Of a stretch of DNA of 64,000 bases, positions 1 to 9,591 are shown piece by piece. The notes under the pieces were generated by a model that did not search any database, was not told the DNA's origin, and saw only the letters and a list, made by a program, of their open reading frames with translations. The number at the start of each line of letters is the position of its first letter. The first letter of the stretch is position 1. Origin of the DNA: Chara braunii (Eukaryota > Streptophyta > Charophyceae > Charales > Characeae); NCBI GenBank assembly GCA_003427395.1, contig BFEA01000506.1, forward strand, positions 815,564 to 879,563, in the 5' to 3' direction. The position numbers and the translations under genes were made by a program.

Positions 1-65
1 GGGGAACACCACTGTATTGAAGGTAGTATAAACCCAACCACATATTTTTTTATTTTTTATTTTTA

Positions 66-306
66 GCCACAGAACAACGTAGTTAAATAGTCACATAGCC
101 ACGTATCACGTAGACACATATAACCAGTCCAGAGACACATTACCACATAGCCAAATAGCGATGTAACCATATAGCCAAATAGCCACGTAGCAATAAAGCG
201 AAATAACTATATACCCACATGATAACGATGTAGCCAGACGGCTAAATAGCCAGGTAGACACATCATCTGCCTTCCTACACACGACCACATAGCCAAATAG
301 CCCCTC
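66..306. repeat. Degenerate minisatellite (ACATAGCCAAAT-like)
   Basis: Short degenerate units such as ACATAGCCAAATAGC and CATAGCCACGTA recur about ten times. The reading frame across it gives only a Tyr/Ile/Ala-rich artefact. No gene is supported. Confidence 0.75.
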
Positions 307-372
307 TCTCTCTATCACTCATGAACGAGGACGAGGGATTTTGGCGGGAAGAATCTGCTCTCGCCTCGGCTG

Positions 373-508
373 CCTGCTCACGCCTCGGCTATGGAGTGAA
401 GGAGGACTGCCCCCACCAAGCCTGACACCGTGGCGACTGCCATGGTTGCCTGGCTATGGCCGCCGGCCTTAACTGCTCACGCCTCGGCTATGGAGTAAAG
501 GAGGACCA
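373..508. repeat. Direct repeat of 36 bp, 100 bp apart
   Basis: The block starting CTGCTCACGCCTCGGCTATG occurs at 373 and again at 473 with one substitution (GTGAAGG versus GTAAAGG). The DNA between them is unique in the window. Confidence 0.85.
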
Positions 509-639
509 ACCAACCACAGATTTTGGAAACTGACCGATTACATAATCGGTCAGTTTCAGAAACGACCGATTACGTAATCGGTCAGTTTCGGAAACGACCG
601 ATTACGTAATCGGTCGTTTATGAACCGGCCGATTACGTG

Positions 640-826
640 GATTGAAGTCGGCGGCTTGAAGGTGGATTGAAGGCGGGGTAGTGCCCCGATGGGCGACGGG
701 TCAGGTAAAAGGGGGGCAAGGTGGGAGATTGAATGGGAAGGCGAGGGATTGAAGGCAGCGGAAGGTGGGGGAATGGGAAAGGAAATGCGGGGGAATGCGA
801 GGAAAGGCGGGGAAAGGAAGGTGGCG
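640..826. repeat. Purine-rich G-run minisatellite, first block
   Basis: Units like AAGGTGGGGGAATG and GATTGAAGGCAGCGG recur. The same material flanks the U2-derived copies at 7.1-7.9 kb, so palindrome, purine block and U2 piece behave as one composite repeat. Pro-rich open frames on the opposite strand are a by-product of the base composition. Confidence 0.75.
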
Positions 827-857
827 ACTGATTTGAACAGATACTACACTTGATCTT
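678..857 (-). pseudogene. U2 snRNA-derived fragment, split copy
   Basis: On the minus strand, 826-857 matches U2 5'-domain sequence including the branch-point recognition segment GTAGTA, and 678-705 matches the stem-loop IIa area (GCCCATCGGGGCAC). The two pieces are separated by purine-rich repeat DNA, so this is a disrupted relic. It lacks the U2 5' terminus and everything after stem-loop II, so it cannot be a functional snRNA gene. Confidence 0.7.
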
Positions 858-1047
858 CTCTCCCTGCACTTCTTGAAATTGACCAATTGCGTAATTGGTC
901 AGTTTCAAGAACGTTAGTTCTCAGTTCTTGAAACTAACCGATTACGTAATCGGTCCACTTCAAATTGTCTGCGAGACAGGCTGATGCGCTGGGTACCATT
1001 AGTGGTCTGCAGTTAAAGATGGTGGCGGGGCATATGAAAGGTTCCGT

Positions 1048-1607
1048 CTTACCCGGTCTGGCTGGGCTTTGAGCCGCTGACTGATGACGTTTTTCGGATC
1101 GTGATATGCTTCTGGTTTGAAGTCCTTCTTCTGTACCGCATATCTGGTGATGACCCGCTTCCTGTCGATCCACAGATTGCATATGCTCACTTCTTGCCCT
1201 GCTTCCACTCTCGTCGTCTGGGCGAAGAAGATGCATAAGCCCATGACTTCGTAATTACACGCTTTGGGCAGGTACCGATACAAATACAATCCATTTTGCG
1301 TCGGTTGTACAGCCTATCCATGTTCGTGTAGATCGAAATCGTACTTCATCTCAAAGAGCACATCTTGGGATGTGTGTATCTCGGCGAGATACAGCAATGC
1401 CATTGCGAACTTCTCTGCTCGTGTGTGATCTTGTTCAGTTGCTGCATTGTGCTGCTGTTCTTCCTCATCCCCTTCATCTTCCACTTCTTCGTCGTAATCC
1501 TCTTCTTCTTCATCACCCTCTTCCTCCTCCTCTTCCTCGTTCACATCTTCTTCTTCTGCCGGGGGCGGATACATCGTATGAAGAGAATGTGAGAGATCCA
1601 GCGGCAT
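1048..1607 (-). CDS. Hypothetical protein exon with acidic N-terminal tract
   Basis: One minus-strand frame stays open from an ATG at 1607 to about 1048, apart from a single in-frame TAG at 1314-1316. The product begins MPLDLSHSLH, has a Glu/Asp-rich tract (about residues 20-50), then an ordinary-looking globular part with RYLPKACNYEVMGLC and NLWIDRKRVITRYAVQKKD. The frame runs into CCGG followed by GTAAGA on the minus strand near 1050, a good splice donor, so this may be an exon end. I do not recognise the family. The TAG suggests a pseudogene or a sequencing or assembly error. Acidic tracts are common in transposon-associated proteins, but no such link is shown here. Confidence 0.45.
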
Positions 1608-1664
1608 GATGCCATCACCTGCCTCTCTCTCGTGTTCGTGGCTCTTGCAAGTGCCATTGGTCCT

Positions 1665-1801
<137 letters not shown>

Positions 1802-1806
<5 letters not shown>

Positions 1807-2164
1807 GTTCACAAGGTTCATGAGCCTCGTGAACTCTGTTCTCTTTCTCCTCAACACTAGGTTTCGCCTCCGCTGGCCCGATGGGTTGTGGTATGCCATC
1901 CTCCGCGCCAGTTTCAAATTTCGAATTCCGGTTCGTTCCGGCGTTCTTCGTCTTCCCGCGAAAAAGCCAGTTCTCCCCGTCTTCCAGAAAAGATTTTGTT
2001 TCGTTGACTCTGTTTACAATAGTAGGCCGATACTCCTTCCCTGGGCCTCTCCTCACTCGCTGTAGGGTGGGGCGACAAGGGCTACTACGGAAAGGAAAAG
2101 GCCCGCGTTGCGGGGTTGTCCTCACTCGATGTGGGCAGTTGCCTTTGAGGGGTGTACCCTTCAC
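1802..2164 (-). CDS. Unrecognised open frame, doubtful
   Basis: A 120-codon minus-strand frame has mixed composition (for example NETKSFLEDGENWLFRGKTK) and sits just upstream of the acidic exon, on the other side of the CT microsatellite. It could be an upstream exon of that gene. I recognise no domain and see no convincing splice sites, so it may be chance. Confidence 0.2.
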
Positions 2165-2234
2165 AAGTTTAACATAGGGGCCAGGGGAAGTTGTGCAAGT
2201 AGACAGTCCAACTCCTGCGGAAAAAAAGAAAAAG

Positions 2235-3078
2235 CCCGCGGTTTAATCCGCAAAAGTTGTCCGTTTCGCCCAAACGTTTCGGACTTGCTGCGCCCGATTG
2301 TACCTCGACTCACGTTTGAGGTCCTTTGGAATGGCGGGCCGGAGATACACTATTTTTTTTTTTCTTTTTTTTTTCCCCTCAATCACGGGCCCTATGCCCA
2401 AGGCTTATATTTCCATTTGAAACAGTAGAGACCGGGGTCCTCACAGTCTACTCGGATGGTCACTTCTGGGAGCATTACCCAGTTTCGCTTATGGGGAATA
2501 AGCCCCCTGGGGAGCGACACTATTTCGGGTGCTGTCGAGAACCCGCTCTTTTTTTGACGAAAAGTTCTAAACTTCTGCGTATTTTCAATATCTTCACGGC
2601 AGGAATGGTCCGCCGCGACGTTCCAAGTGGTGAGCCGGACGCCGAGGCGGTTACACGGCTGCAGTGAGGGGGTCCTTTTTCCTTGGGTGCTTCTGTAGTC
2701 GCGGAACATGTGAAAATTCCACGAATATTTCACGGCCTGCGCTTTAATTAGCGAAAGCTGTCCGTTTCGCCTAAACTTTTCGGACTTGCCGCGCCCGATT
2801 GTACCTCGAATGACATTTCAGACCCTCTGGGATGGCGGGCCGAGGTGACACTATTTCGGGTGCTGTCGAGAACCCGCTCTTTTTTTGACGAAAAGTCCGA
2901 AACTTCTGCGTATTTTCAATATCTTCATGGCGGGAGTGGTCCGCCGCTACGTTCCAGTTGGTGAGCCGGACGCCGAGGCGGTTACACGACTGCGATGAGG
3001 GGGTCCCTATTCCTTGGGTGCTTTTGTAGTCGCGGAACATATGAAAATTCCACGAATGTTTCGCGGCCCGAGCTTTTC
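2235..3078. repeat. Tandem duplication, units of about 500 and 343 bp
   Basis: Unit 1 (2235-2734) and unit 2 (2735-3078) share long near-identical stretches, including GTCCGTTTCGCC, the CTGTCGAGAACCCGCTC block and GTGAGCCGGACGCCGAGGCG. Unit 1 has about 165 bp extra (roughly 2345-2510), beginning with a T-rich tract, which looks like an insertion after duplication. It lies directly upstream of the transposase relic and could be subterminal repeat of that element. That link is inference. Confidence 0.85.
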
Positions 3079-3200
3079 TATCTTGGAACACATAAAAGTT
3101 CCGCGGACATCTGGCGGTCGTGTCTTGTCGGGCGTTACCCTCGTCAGACGAGTTCCAACTACTCCCGACGATGTTCTAGACGGGACACAAATGTAAGCGC

Positions 3201-4509
3201 ATGTGTTTCTTGCCCTGCGGCCCAAGCTCACTTCTGTTTTCTCTCTTCTGGATGGTATCATTTCGACGACGTAGAGTTATCAAGCTCGTCTCGCGGCATC
3301 CGTGTATGGTCCAAGCTACTGCGCCCATGGATGAACTCGAGCACGTCAGGCGCTTGTTCTCGAATCCGCTGGTGCTTGAAAGGAGAAGAGTGCTTTCTCT
3401 ATCTCTGTCTTTCGATGCGCTTTCCGGAGGTTCTGCTATGTGTTCTTCTGCGGTAGGTGGGGACGTGTTTGCGCGCTTCGACCTCTCTAATCTCCCCCCA
3501 TGCGCGACCTTCCCTGAGGACACAGGAACTACTCCAGAAGACAGTGCTGTCAGGGAACATCGCAATTTCTCTCTCGGTTATGATGGTAATTGCAGGGAAA
3601 TCATAGGTCGCATCTTTGCTGGCACCCTTGAGGCAACTGTCTCTGGTTCTTCTGATGCATTTGGTGAACATGAGAGTGGTGGCGCTACGACGGACACTCG
3701 GCACATCTTCGACGGCCTTCAGAATGCGGATGTCCAGCACTCTCTACCACGAGGCCTCAGGGAAATTTACACTGCTTTCAAGCACAAGGTGGTGCACGTG
3801 CTCGACAAGAGGAAGAGAAATACGCGCGATTATAACAAGAAAGCTCGTGAACTGGTTTCAGTTGCTTCCGTCTCCAGAGCTCTCCATGTTGCGTGTTGCG
3901 CGAAGTCATGCATATCAATATTCAGATTGGAAGAAGTGTTAGAGGAAAAAAGGAAGTTTTGGGCTATGAAGCAGCCACAACAGGCGAGATTTTTGCTCAA
4001 TGAGATCAAAAAAGTTTCGTGCTTCAATGCTAATAGGACTCTTGAGAAGCTTCGTCTTGCTTTCGCGAACAGATTTGTCTGTTCCCTTGCATGGGGCTGC
4101 CTGTACGGCCTTTGCAAAACCAGAGTTGCTGCCATCCGCAACAAGGTTTGTCATGGTGTTCATACTTACGTGCATGGCAATGCAGGGAATCGGTGTCCTT
4201 CCGCACGGTACATGGCTGTGTATGCTTGGATGAAGGTGTACTTTGCCATGAACACGGAGTCCATGCCACATTCTGATAGATTTGATCTCATTGACTGCTT
4301 GACAAAGGCGGAGGTTTACGAATTTTTTATGGCCAACTATCGGCGTCTGCATCCCTAGGATGTCGTCCCCTCTCTTTCTTTCTTCATGAAGATATGGATG
4401 GCTCGGTATTCCGAGGTGTGCATCCCGGCTACGAACAAATTCTCTATCTGTGCGCAGTGTGCAAAACTTAAGTTCGAACGTGGAAGAGCTGCTACCCTAA
4501 TTGAGAAAG
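3201..4509 (+). pseudogene. DUF7869-like transposase relic, N-terminal part
   Basis: A frame of 385 codons ends at an in-frame TAG (4356-4358), then continues open to 4509. The sequence has the layout I associate with the N-terminal half of DUF7869-type transposase-like proteins: a Cys pair (CCAKSC), a segment with FANRFVCSLAWGCLYGL, an HGNAG-type turn, AVYAWMKVYFAMNTESMP, then after the stop KIWMARYSEVCIPATNKFS with CAQC, a possible zinc site. The start is uncertain; the first ATG at 3201 is only the start of the open frame. The TAG makes it a probable pseudogene. Family assignment is from pattern memory and is moderately sure. Confidence 0.6.
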
Positions 4510-4636
4510 GTATATATCAAATGTTATCCTCTTTTCATGTTCTGTTTTTGTAATCGGACTTTGTAATTGCGTCCGCTCTCCCTTTACATATCCATGTAAT
4601 ATACTAAATGAACATTTTTTGTTCTTGTTTTGACAG
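4510..4636 (+). other. Probable spliceosomal intron, 127 bp
   Basis: The coding frame reaches GAGAAAG, then GTATATATC. The region is T-rich and ends TTGTTTTGACAG at 4636. Removing 4510-4636 keeps the reading frame into the next exon, which then meets a TAG at 4645-4647 before a long open frame. Donor, pyrimidine tract and acceptor all fit a plant-like intron, so the element is eukaryotic and was once spliced. Confidence 0.6.
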
Positions 4637-5410
4637 AGAATTTTTAGAAAATGCTTGACTACCACCTCGAGGCCCAGAGGATTGAGAGACAGAAATTGAT
4701 GGACCGTCGGGAGAAAGCGAAGCGCCATCATTGTGGATGGAATAGATCAGAGCAAGACGATTCTCCCACACTTCTACCGCGTCCCGAAGGACCCAAAGAT
4801 CAGGGAAGGAGATTTCCTCAAGGTACATATTGCAGGTGCGAAAGTGGAGGGTCGCTTGCGGATAGCATACACTATGATGTTTTTCGACAATTTCAAGATG
4901 GACTCCAACTCCATGCTCACGGTGCTGCACAGAGTCATTTCGGATTTGCCAAGGCCTTTACCAAAGGTTTTGTTCTTGATGCTCGATAATACGTCAAGGG
5001 AGAACAAGAACAAGTATGTCTTGGCATACTTGGTGCATCTAGTGCGAATGAATGTCTTCGAGAAAGTCAAACTCAATTTCCTTTTGGTAGGTCATACTCA
5101 CAAGAACATCGATCAGATGTTTAGTTGCTTTTCGAGAGCTCTTGCACACCAGAATGCGCATGATCTCCCTGCTTTGGAGACAGTGATCAAACAACCTTAC
5201 ACTAAATATACAGGTGTGCACGTACAACGGGTTTTCGAAGTATATGGTTGGAAGGCTTATGTGGAGCACCACTTGGCACAACTTCACGACATCAGTTTCA
5301 ATCAACACTTTCGTGTCAAGAAAATCTATAGGGAGAGGTTGCCATTTGTAGTAAGCAGTTTTCCACATCGGCGTGGCAACCGGGTGATGAAGCAGGCCTT
5401 GCTATTTTCA
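4637..5410 (+). pseudogene. DUF7869-like transposase relic, catalytic core
   Basis: This is the best-conserved part of the element. After a helical stretch (YHLEAQRIERQKLMDRR) a one-base shift near 4722-4732 moves the frame to IIVDGIDQSKTILPHF. It continues through the hallmark LMLDNTSRENKN and LLVGHTHKNIDQMFS segments. These resemble an RNase H-like DDE/D core, with candidate acidic residues in VDGIDQ, MLDNTS and NIDQMF. The role would be DNA cleavage and strand transfer of its own transposon; that role is inferred from the fold pattern. The frameshift, together with another near 5373, makes it non-functional as it stands. Confidence 0.65.
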
Positions 5411-6273
5411 AGACATTTCCAGAGGGGGATGTGCATGCAGCTGCACGTCATGTGGTGCGTAGTATGGATGAGAGGATCAAAGCGGCCGAGGAGAAAAGGA
5501 TAATCAAGAAGACTGCATCATTGGCCGGTATACGCAAGAATGTCAACTTGTTTGCAAGATACATCAGCAATGAGTCCTTCGCATGGTGGACAAGTTTCTT
5601 GGTCGAGCAAGACAACATGGACTTCGATACAACTATCTTGCAACTTCCATTTGTATGGCCGATTATTGACTCTTGTGTCTCCCATGAATATGATAGGGAC
5701 AAGGAAACAGTTGTAAAGACAGAAATTTTAAACGCAAATATGATTCCTCCTGAAAGGCCATTATATGTCAGACATAGAAAAAAGGCTAGAGTTTTAAAAC
5801 TGAGAGGCGGATTTGAGGACTTGAAGGAGGAAACTTTTGTGGCTGTACGGGCAAGGAAAGACGACGAAGAGAATGGAAAACCTTATTTTATAGTTAAAGT
5901 AAAGAAACTTTTAGAAGGCGAGAAATTTGTGGGACACTGGTATGCTGAGAGCGGGAATGGTCAGTACCATCCATATAACCATACAGATCCTCGAGGACTT
6001 GTGGCAAACAGACCTGTGATACATAGATTTTCGTGGGACTGTAGGATTCTTTGTTATAACTTCGGTTTGAAAGCAGATAGAGCATTGTACACAAGTACAT
6101 TACAGATAATAGCCAGAACTTTGCAGGATATCGAAAATAATGAGTGTATAGATGCAGAAGATAGTCAGAAAGTTGAGGAGGAGAATATATGCCTCATCTT
6201 GCTTCGGAGCTCACGAAAGTTGAGGCCTCGGTCGAGGCTTCTCCCAAATGGTTCATTATATGTGCTACAATAG
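5374..6273 (+). pseudogene. DUF7869-like transposase relic, C-terminal part
   Basis: A second frameshift near 5373 moves to a frame that runs uninterrupted to the TAG at 6271-6273. It begins PGDEAGLAIFKTFPEGDVHA and holds a charged helix (DERIKAAEEKRIIKK), a basic segment (HRKKARVLKLRGG), then VAVRARKDDEENGKPYFIVK and GHWYAES. The last two look like the small beta-rich module that closes many DUF7869-type proteins. Only one stop separates it from full-length coding. The first ATG in frame (5431) lies inside the domain, so it is not a genuine start. Confidence 0.6.
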
Positions 6274-6544
6274 CAGTGCACATCGGAGGGGTGCACCATT
6301 GTATGTATTTTTTGTTGTTCTTCAAATTCATTTTAATGCTTTGCTTGTCATTATTCGTTTGATTTTCAATTTATTCTTCTCAAATATTTAATTTTCCACC
6401 CGCTCCTGCCTAAGAGTATTTTTCTTAGTCTCGCTTCAGAGTTGGGCATGTTATTTTTATCCTCATCAGTGACTCAATCACTGCTGGGCCCCAGTGGCCG
6501 CCCCCAGACTCGGGACGAAGATATCAGACCTAGGAAGATAAGGA

Positions 6545-6700
6545 TATTAATTGGATGGGACGCTAGACCCGGTTTCCAGCAAGGTTGCTGCTACAAACCC
6601 CAATGGGACGCAAGACCCGGTTTCCAGCATGTGTGTTTATGACCCATGATTATCTCGATTACGTAAGGGACACTGGGCCCGGTTTCCAGCAGGTGCTGCT
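6545..6700. repeat. Three short direct repeats (CCCGGTTTCCAGCA)
   Basis: CCCGGTTTCCAGCA occurs three times, 55-75 bp apart, preceded by GGGACGCTAGA or a close variant. A poly-A run follows near 6760-6777. No gene is visible from 6274 to 6980. Confidence 0.8.
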
Positions 6701-6983
6701 CCCCCTGAATGCTAGCGGTGTCTGCTTCCGCCAGGACCTCTAGCATTGCCCAAGTGTTAAAAAAAAAAAAAAAAAAATTATTATTTCCACATCAAGACAA
6801 CCCCACCTACCCAAAATATTTCTTTTATTTTCAGCCCCACGCCCGACCCGCCCACCACCTATGACATGTCATTCCCCACACCCTCCCCGGCCCCACAGCC
6901 TTGAAAACTTCATTCCCCACACCTATGAAAGTGTCTGGTCCTTGGCCTCTACAACACCTTGGGCTTAAAATAAAAAAAAACGC

Positions 6984-7445
6984 TCGATTACGTAATCGGT
7001 CGTTCTTGAAACTGACCGATTACGTAATCGGTCACTTTCAAAAACGACCTGGGAGAACATAGGTGCGGCAAGTCGAGGCGGGGCCAGGCGGGGTAGGGCA
7101 GGCAGCGCAAGGCGGCGGAATTCGCAGGAGGGAAGGCGGGGCGAGGTGCGGGACGACATGGAAAGGAAGGTGGCGGATATATTGATCAGAACAGATACTA
7201 CACTTGATCTTAGCCAAAAGGCCGAGAAAGGTGAAGGTGGGGGGGAGGGAAGGTGGGGAAAGGTGGGGGATTGAAGGCAGCGGAAGGTGGGAGAATGCAG
7301 GGGAAGGAAGGCGGTGCAAGGCGGAGGAAGCCGGGGCAAGGTGTTGGAAGGAACGAGGGGCAAGGTGCGGGAAGGCGACGGAAAAAAAAAAACAACCGAT
7401 TACGTAATCGGTCGTTCTTGAAACTGACCGATTACGTAATCGGTC
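6984..7445. repeat. Palindrome cluster 2
   Basis: Four further copies of the palindrome GACCGATTACGTAATCGGTC or its 14-18 bp core lie at about 6984-6998, 7014-7033, 7395-7413 and 7426-7445. They sit in pairs separated by GTTCTTGAAACT. Each pair is followed by GAACATAGGTGCGGCAAGTC, purine-rich DNA and then a U2-derived piece. Confidence 0.9.
7178..7231 (-). pseudogene. U2 snRNA-derived fragment, copy 2
   Basis: The minus strand reads ACCTTTCTCGGCC, then TTTTGGCTAAGATCAAGTG, then GTAGTATCTGTTC: the U2 5' end through the branch-point recognition region. It stops before stem-loop IIa and no A-rich tail follows. The 5' end matches the plant form (ACCUUUCUCGG) rather than the animal form. It is truncated and has no visible upstream sequence element or TATA box, so it is not a functional gene. 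Confidence 0.8.
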
Positions 7446-7645
7446 ACTTGCAAAAACGACAAATTACGTGGGAAGAACATAGGTGCGGCAAGTCAGGGCG
7501 CAGGAAGGCAGGCCGTGGGTTAGCAGGGGAGGGCAGGGGAGGGCAAGCGGGGCAAGGCGGGGGAATACGCGGTAGGGAAGGCAGGGCAAGGTGCGGGAAG
7601 GCATGGAAAGGAAGGTGGTATATTTTTTTTTATTATTATTATTTA

Positions 7646-7727
7646 GTGCCCCGATGGGCCACGGATCAGATATTATACTGATCAGAACAGATACTACACT
7701 TGATCTTAGCCAAAAGGCTGTCAAAGG
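7646..7727 (-). pseudogene. U2 snRNA-derived retrosequence, copy 3, with A-rich tail
   Basis: On the minus strand the 5' region of U2 (branch-point segment GTAGTA intact) continues through stem-loop IIa (GTGGCCCATCGGGGCAC) and is followed directly by TAAATAATAATAATAAAA (about 7619-7645). U2 truncated at stem II plus an A-rich tail looks like an RNA-derived insertion made by a LINE machinery. The extreme 5' end is slightly changed (GACAGCC in place of CTCGGCC). Confidence 0.8.
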
Positions 7728-7929
7728 TGAAGGTCGGGGGGGGAAAGGTGGGGAAAGGTGGTGGATTGAAGGTAGCGGAAGGTGGGGGAATGAAGGGGAA
7801 GGAAGGAGGTGCAAGGCAGAGGAAGCCTGGGCAAGGTGCTGGAAGGAACGCAGGGCAAGGTGCAGGAAGGCGACGAAAGGAAGCTGGAGGGATTTTATTA
7901 TTTATTATTTATTATTTATTTATTTTAGC

Positions 7930-8010
7930 GGTCAGATGGGCCACGGATCAGATATTATACTGATCACAACAGATGCCACACTTGATCGTAGCCAAAAGGC
8001 AGAGAAAGGT
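7930..8010 (-). pseudogene. U2 snRNA-derived retrosequence, copy 4, with A-rich tail
   Basis: Same structure as copy 3: U2 5' domain to stem-loop II, then a TAAATAATAAAT-type tail (about 7891-7927 on the plus strand as ATTT repeats). The branch-point segment has decayed from GTAGTA to GTGGCA, so it is under no constraint for splicing. Copies 3 and 4 share extra U2 substitutions, suggesting one source or local duplication. Confidence 0.8.
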
Positions 8011-8039
8011 GAAGGCGGTTTGTTCGACTTCCCGAAAAA

Positions 8040-8073
<34 letters not shown>

Positions 8074-8259
8074 AAAAAAACTATTTTTTCTTTTATCAAA
8101 CAAACCATTAGCCTTAAGGTACTCCCTAAATTAGTTTTGCTGTTTATCTTGTTGACTCCACTTTGTTATGATTCCCAAAATACTGGTTTTCTCAAAAAAA
8201 TTGGTGATTGCACATGGAAGATGGGTTCGAGAAATGAAAAAAATATTGTTTTTTGAAAA

Positions 8260-9282
8260 TTAATCTAAAAGTTTTTGACTCAATCCAGTTTTCATGAAAT
8301 GTCTACTTTTCACGAATAGCTTGTTTAATAGGTTCCAATCCAGTGAAAGTGCGTCGACAGCAAAAGACTTTGTAGACCAGGATCTGGAGATAAAAATTGA
8401 AGAAGTATGGTGGTAATCGAAAACAGAGAGATCTATAGCAGGGGCGCCTAGGGTTGAGAAGATACTATGCCTAACGTGATTGGTAATGCCCCAGTCAGTG
8501 TTATCCTCTGTTTTGGATAGATAATCCGTGCCAGTATTGAGAGTCCTAGGGATCCAGATAGGTGCAAGATGTGTGTCGTGGAGGAGGAGGATTGAAGCGA
8601 TGAAACGAAGCCAAAGGTTAAAGACTGGGTCGTTCGAGCGGAGATTAAGAAGGAGAGCGACAACAGATTGACTGTTTGATAAAAGCCTAATGGAGGTGGA
8701 GGGAGGCAGATGGGGGTGGTTTGATTCAAGGATAATGAAGGTTTCATGCATAGCATACAATTCTTTGTGGGTTGAAGAAGTTTGAATGAGTTCGAGAGGT
8801 AAGCATTGGTTTAGTGCTAGTGACGAGGAAAACAGTGGGGAAATAACAGCTCCGATTCGGGATGCGGAAGCGTCGGTAGAGATTGAGCAAGTTGTTTGAT
8901 CAATGATCCAAAGATGGTCCGGAAGGTGAGGAAGGTGGTGGAGCCACCAACATAGGTCAGAGATGAGGTCATCCAAGATTCGGGCTGGTGAATCCCAGTT
9001 GGAAGGTGAGATAGAGTCATAGAGGGAAGAAATAAAGAGCGGAGTTGGAAGAAAAACTTTTGTAAGTTCGATTAGTTTTCCTGCGAGCTTTCCTACTGTT
9101 CTGTTGGAGAGTGAGGATTGTGTGGTTGAGTTAATTAATTTGAGCAACTTTTCGGTCTTGTCTTGAGGAACCCTTACACGTTTGAAATGTGAATCGATCG
9201 TGAAGCCTAGAATTGCGATTTTCTGAGAAGGAAGAAATGTGCATTTGTGCAAACTCAGGAAGAATCCAAGATTATGAAGCAA
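8260..9282 (-). pseudogene. DIRS-like RT thumb and RNase H domain
   Basis: 340 uninterrupted codons. Order: LGFFLSLHKCTFLPSQKIAI and LGFTIDS (end of RT palm), VGKLAGKLIEL (thumb), CSISTDASASRIGAVISP (RNase H first Asp), HKELYAMHETF (Glu), LLSNSQSVVALL where the usual DNQ Asp is replaced by Asn-containing SNS, and PRTLNTGTDYLSK (last Asp). The tail TLGAPAIDLSVFDYHH and FAVDALSLDW is the DIRS-type extension. Loss of one catalytic Asp and the upstream frameshift argue against activity. Confidence 0.7.
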
Positions 9283-9303
9283 TGCGACATAATTGAATGT
9301 TTG

Positions 9304-9591
9304 TCAGATGAGGAGGGGAAGAATAGGATTCTCAAGGGTTGAGTCGTCAATATAGGACGTGACAAAGACATGGCGGAGGCGAATTTCAGCCATAATTTCT
9401 TGCATGACTAATGTAAAGATCCAGCAAGCAGCGGAGATGCCAAAGCAGAGAGTTGAGAACTGGTAATGTGTATTATTCCATTTGAAAGCAAGGTAGGGTC
9501 TATGCAGTGGATGTATGAGAATGAGGTAGTAGTCGTTTTTTATGTCGAAGCAAGAGAGAAAGTCTTGATTATAGGTTGACGAACCTGACAT
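9304..9591 (-). pseudogene. DIRS-like RT, catalytic core
   Basis: This frame holds motif A (LSCFDIKNDYYLILIHP, catalytic Asp present), the strand AFKWNNTHYQFSTLCFGISA (motif B) and motif C VTSYIDDSTL with both catalytic aspartates, near 9344-9360. It is out of frame with the pieces on either side. The ATG at 9591 is internal and not a true start. Confidence 0.7.

Larger units (their letters stand above)
526..954. repeat. Palindrome cluster 1 (GACCGATTACGTAATCGGTC)
   Basis: Five copies of a 20-bp palindrome lie at 526-557, 564-583, 596-615, 881-900 and 937-954. The first extends to 32 bp because flanking GAAACT and AGTTTC are also complementary. The fourth reads GACCAATTGCGTAATTGGTC: the G-to-A change in one arm is matched by C-to-T in the other, so pairing is kept. 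Spacers carry GTTTC or GAAAC. Four more copies are at 6984-7445. Confidence 0.9.
7060..7890. repeat. Purine-rich G-run minisatellite between U2 copies
   Basis: Blocks at 7060-7175, 7232-7380, 7480-7620 and 7728-7890 share units such as GGTGGGGAAAGGTGGGGG, GCAAGGCGGAGGAAGC and GGTGCGGGAAGGC. Several units are nearly identical over 60 bp or more between blocks, showing recent duplication. Open frames here (Gly/Arg/Lys-rich on plus, Pro/Ser-rich on minus) are compositional. Confidence 0.8.

Noticed and set aside
6965-7814. Pro-rich proteins on the minus strand at 6.97-7.8 kb
   Set aside because: They are the complement of the purine-rich minisatellite and change frame between near-identical units.
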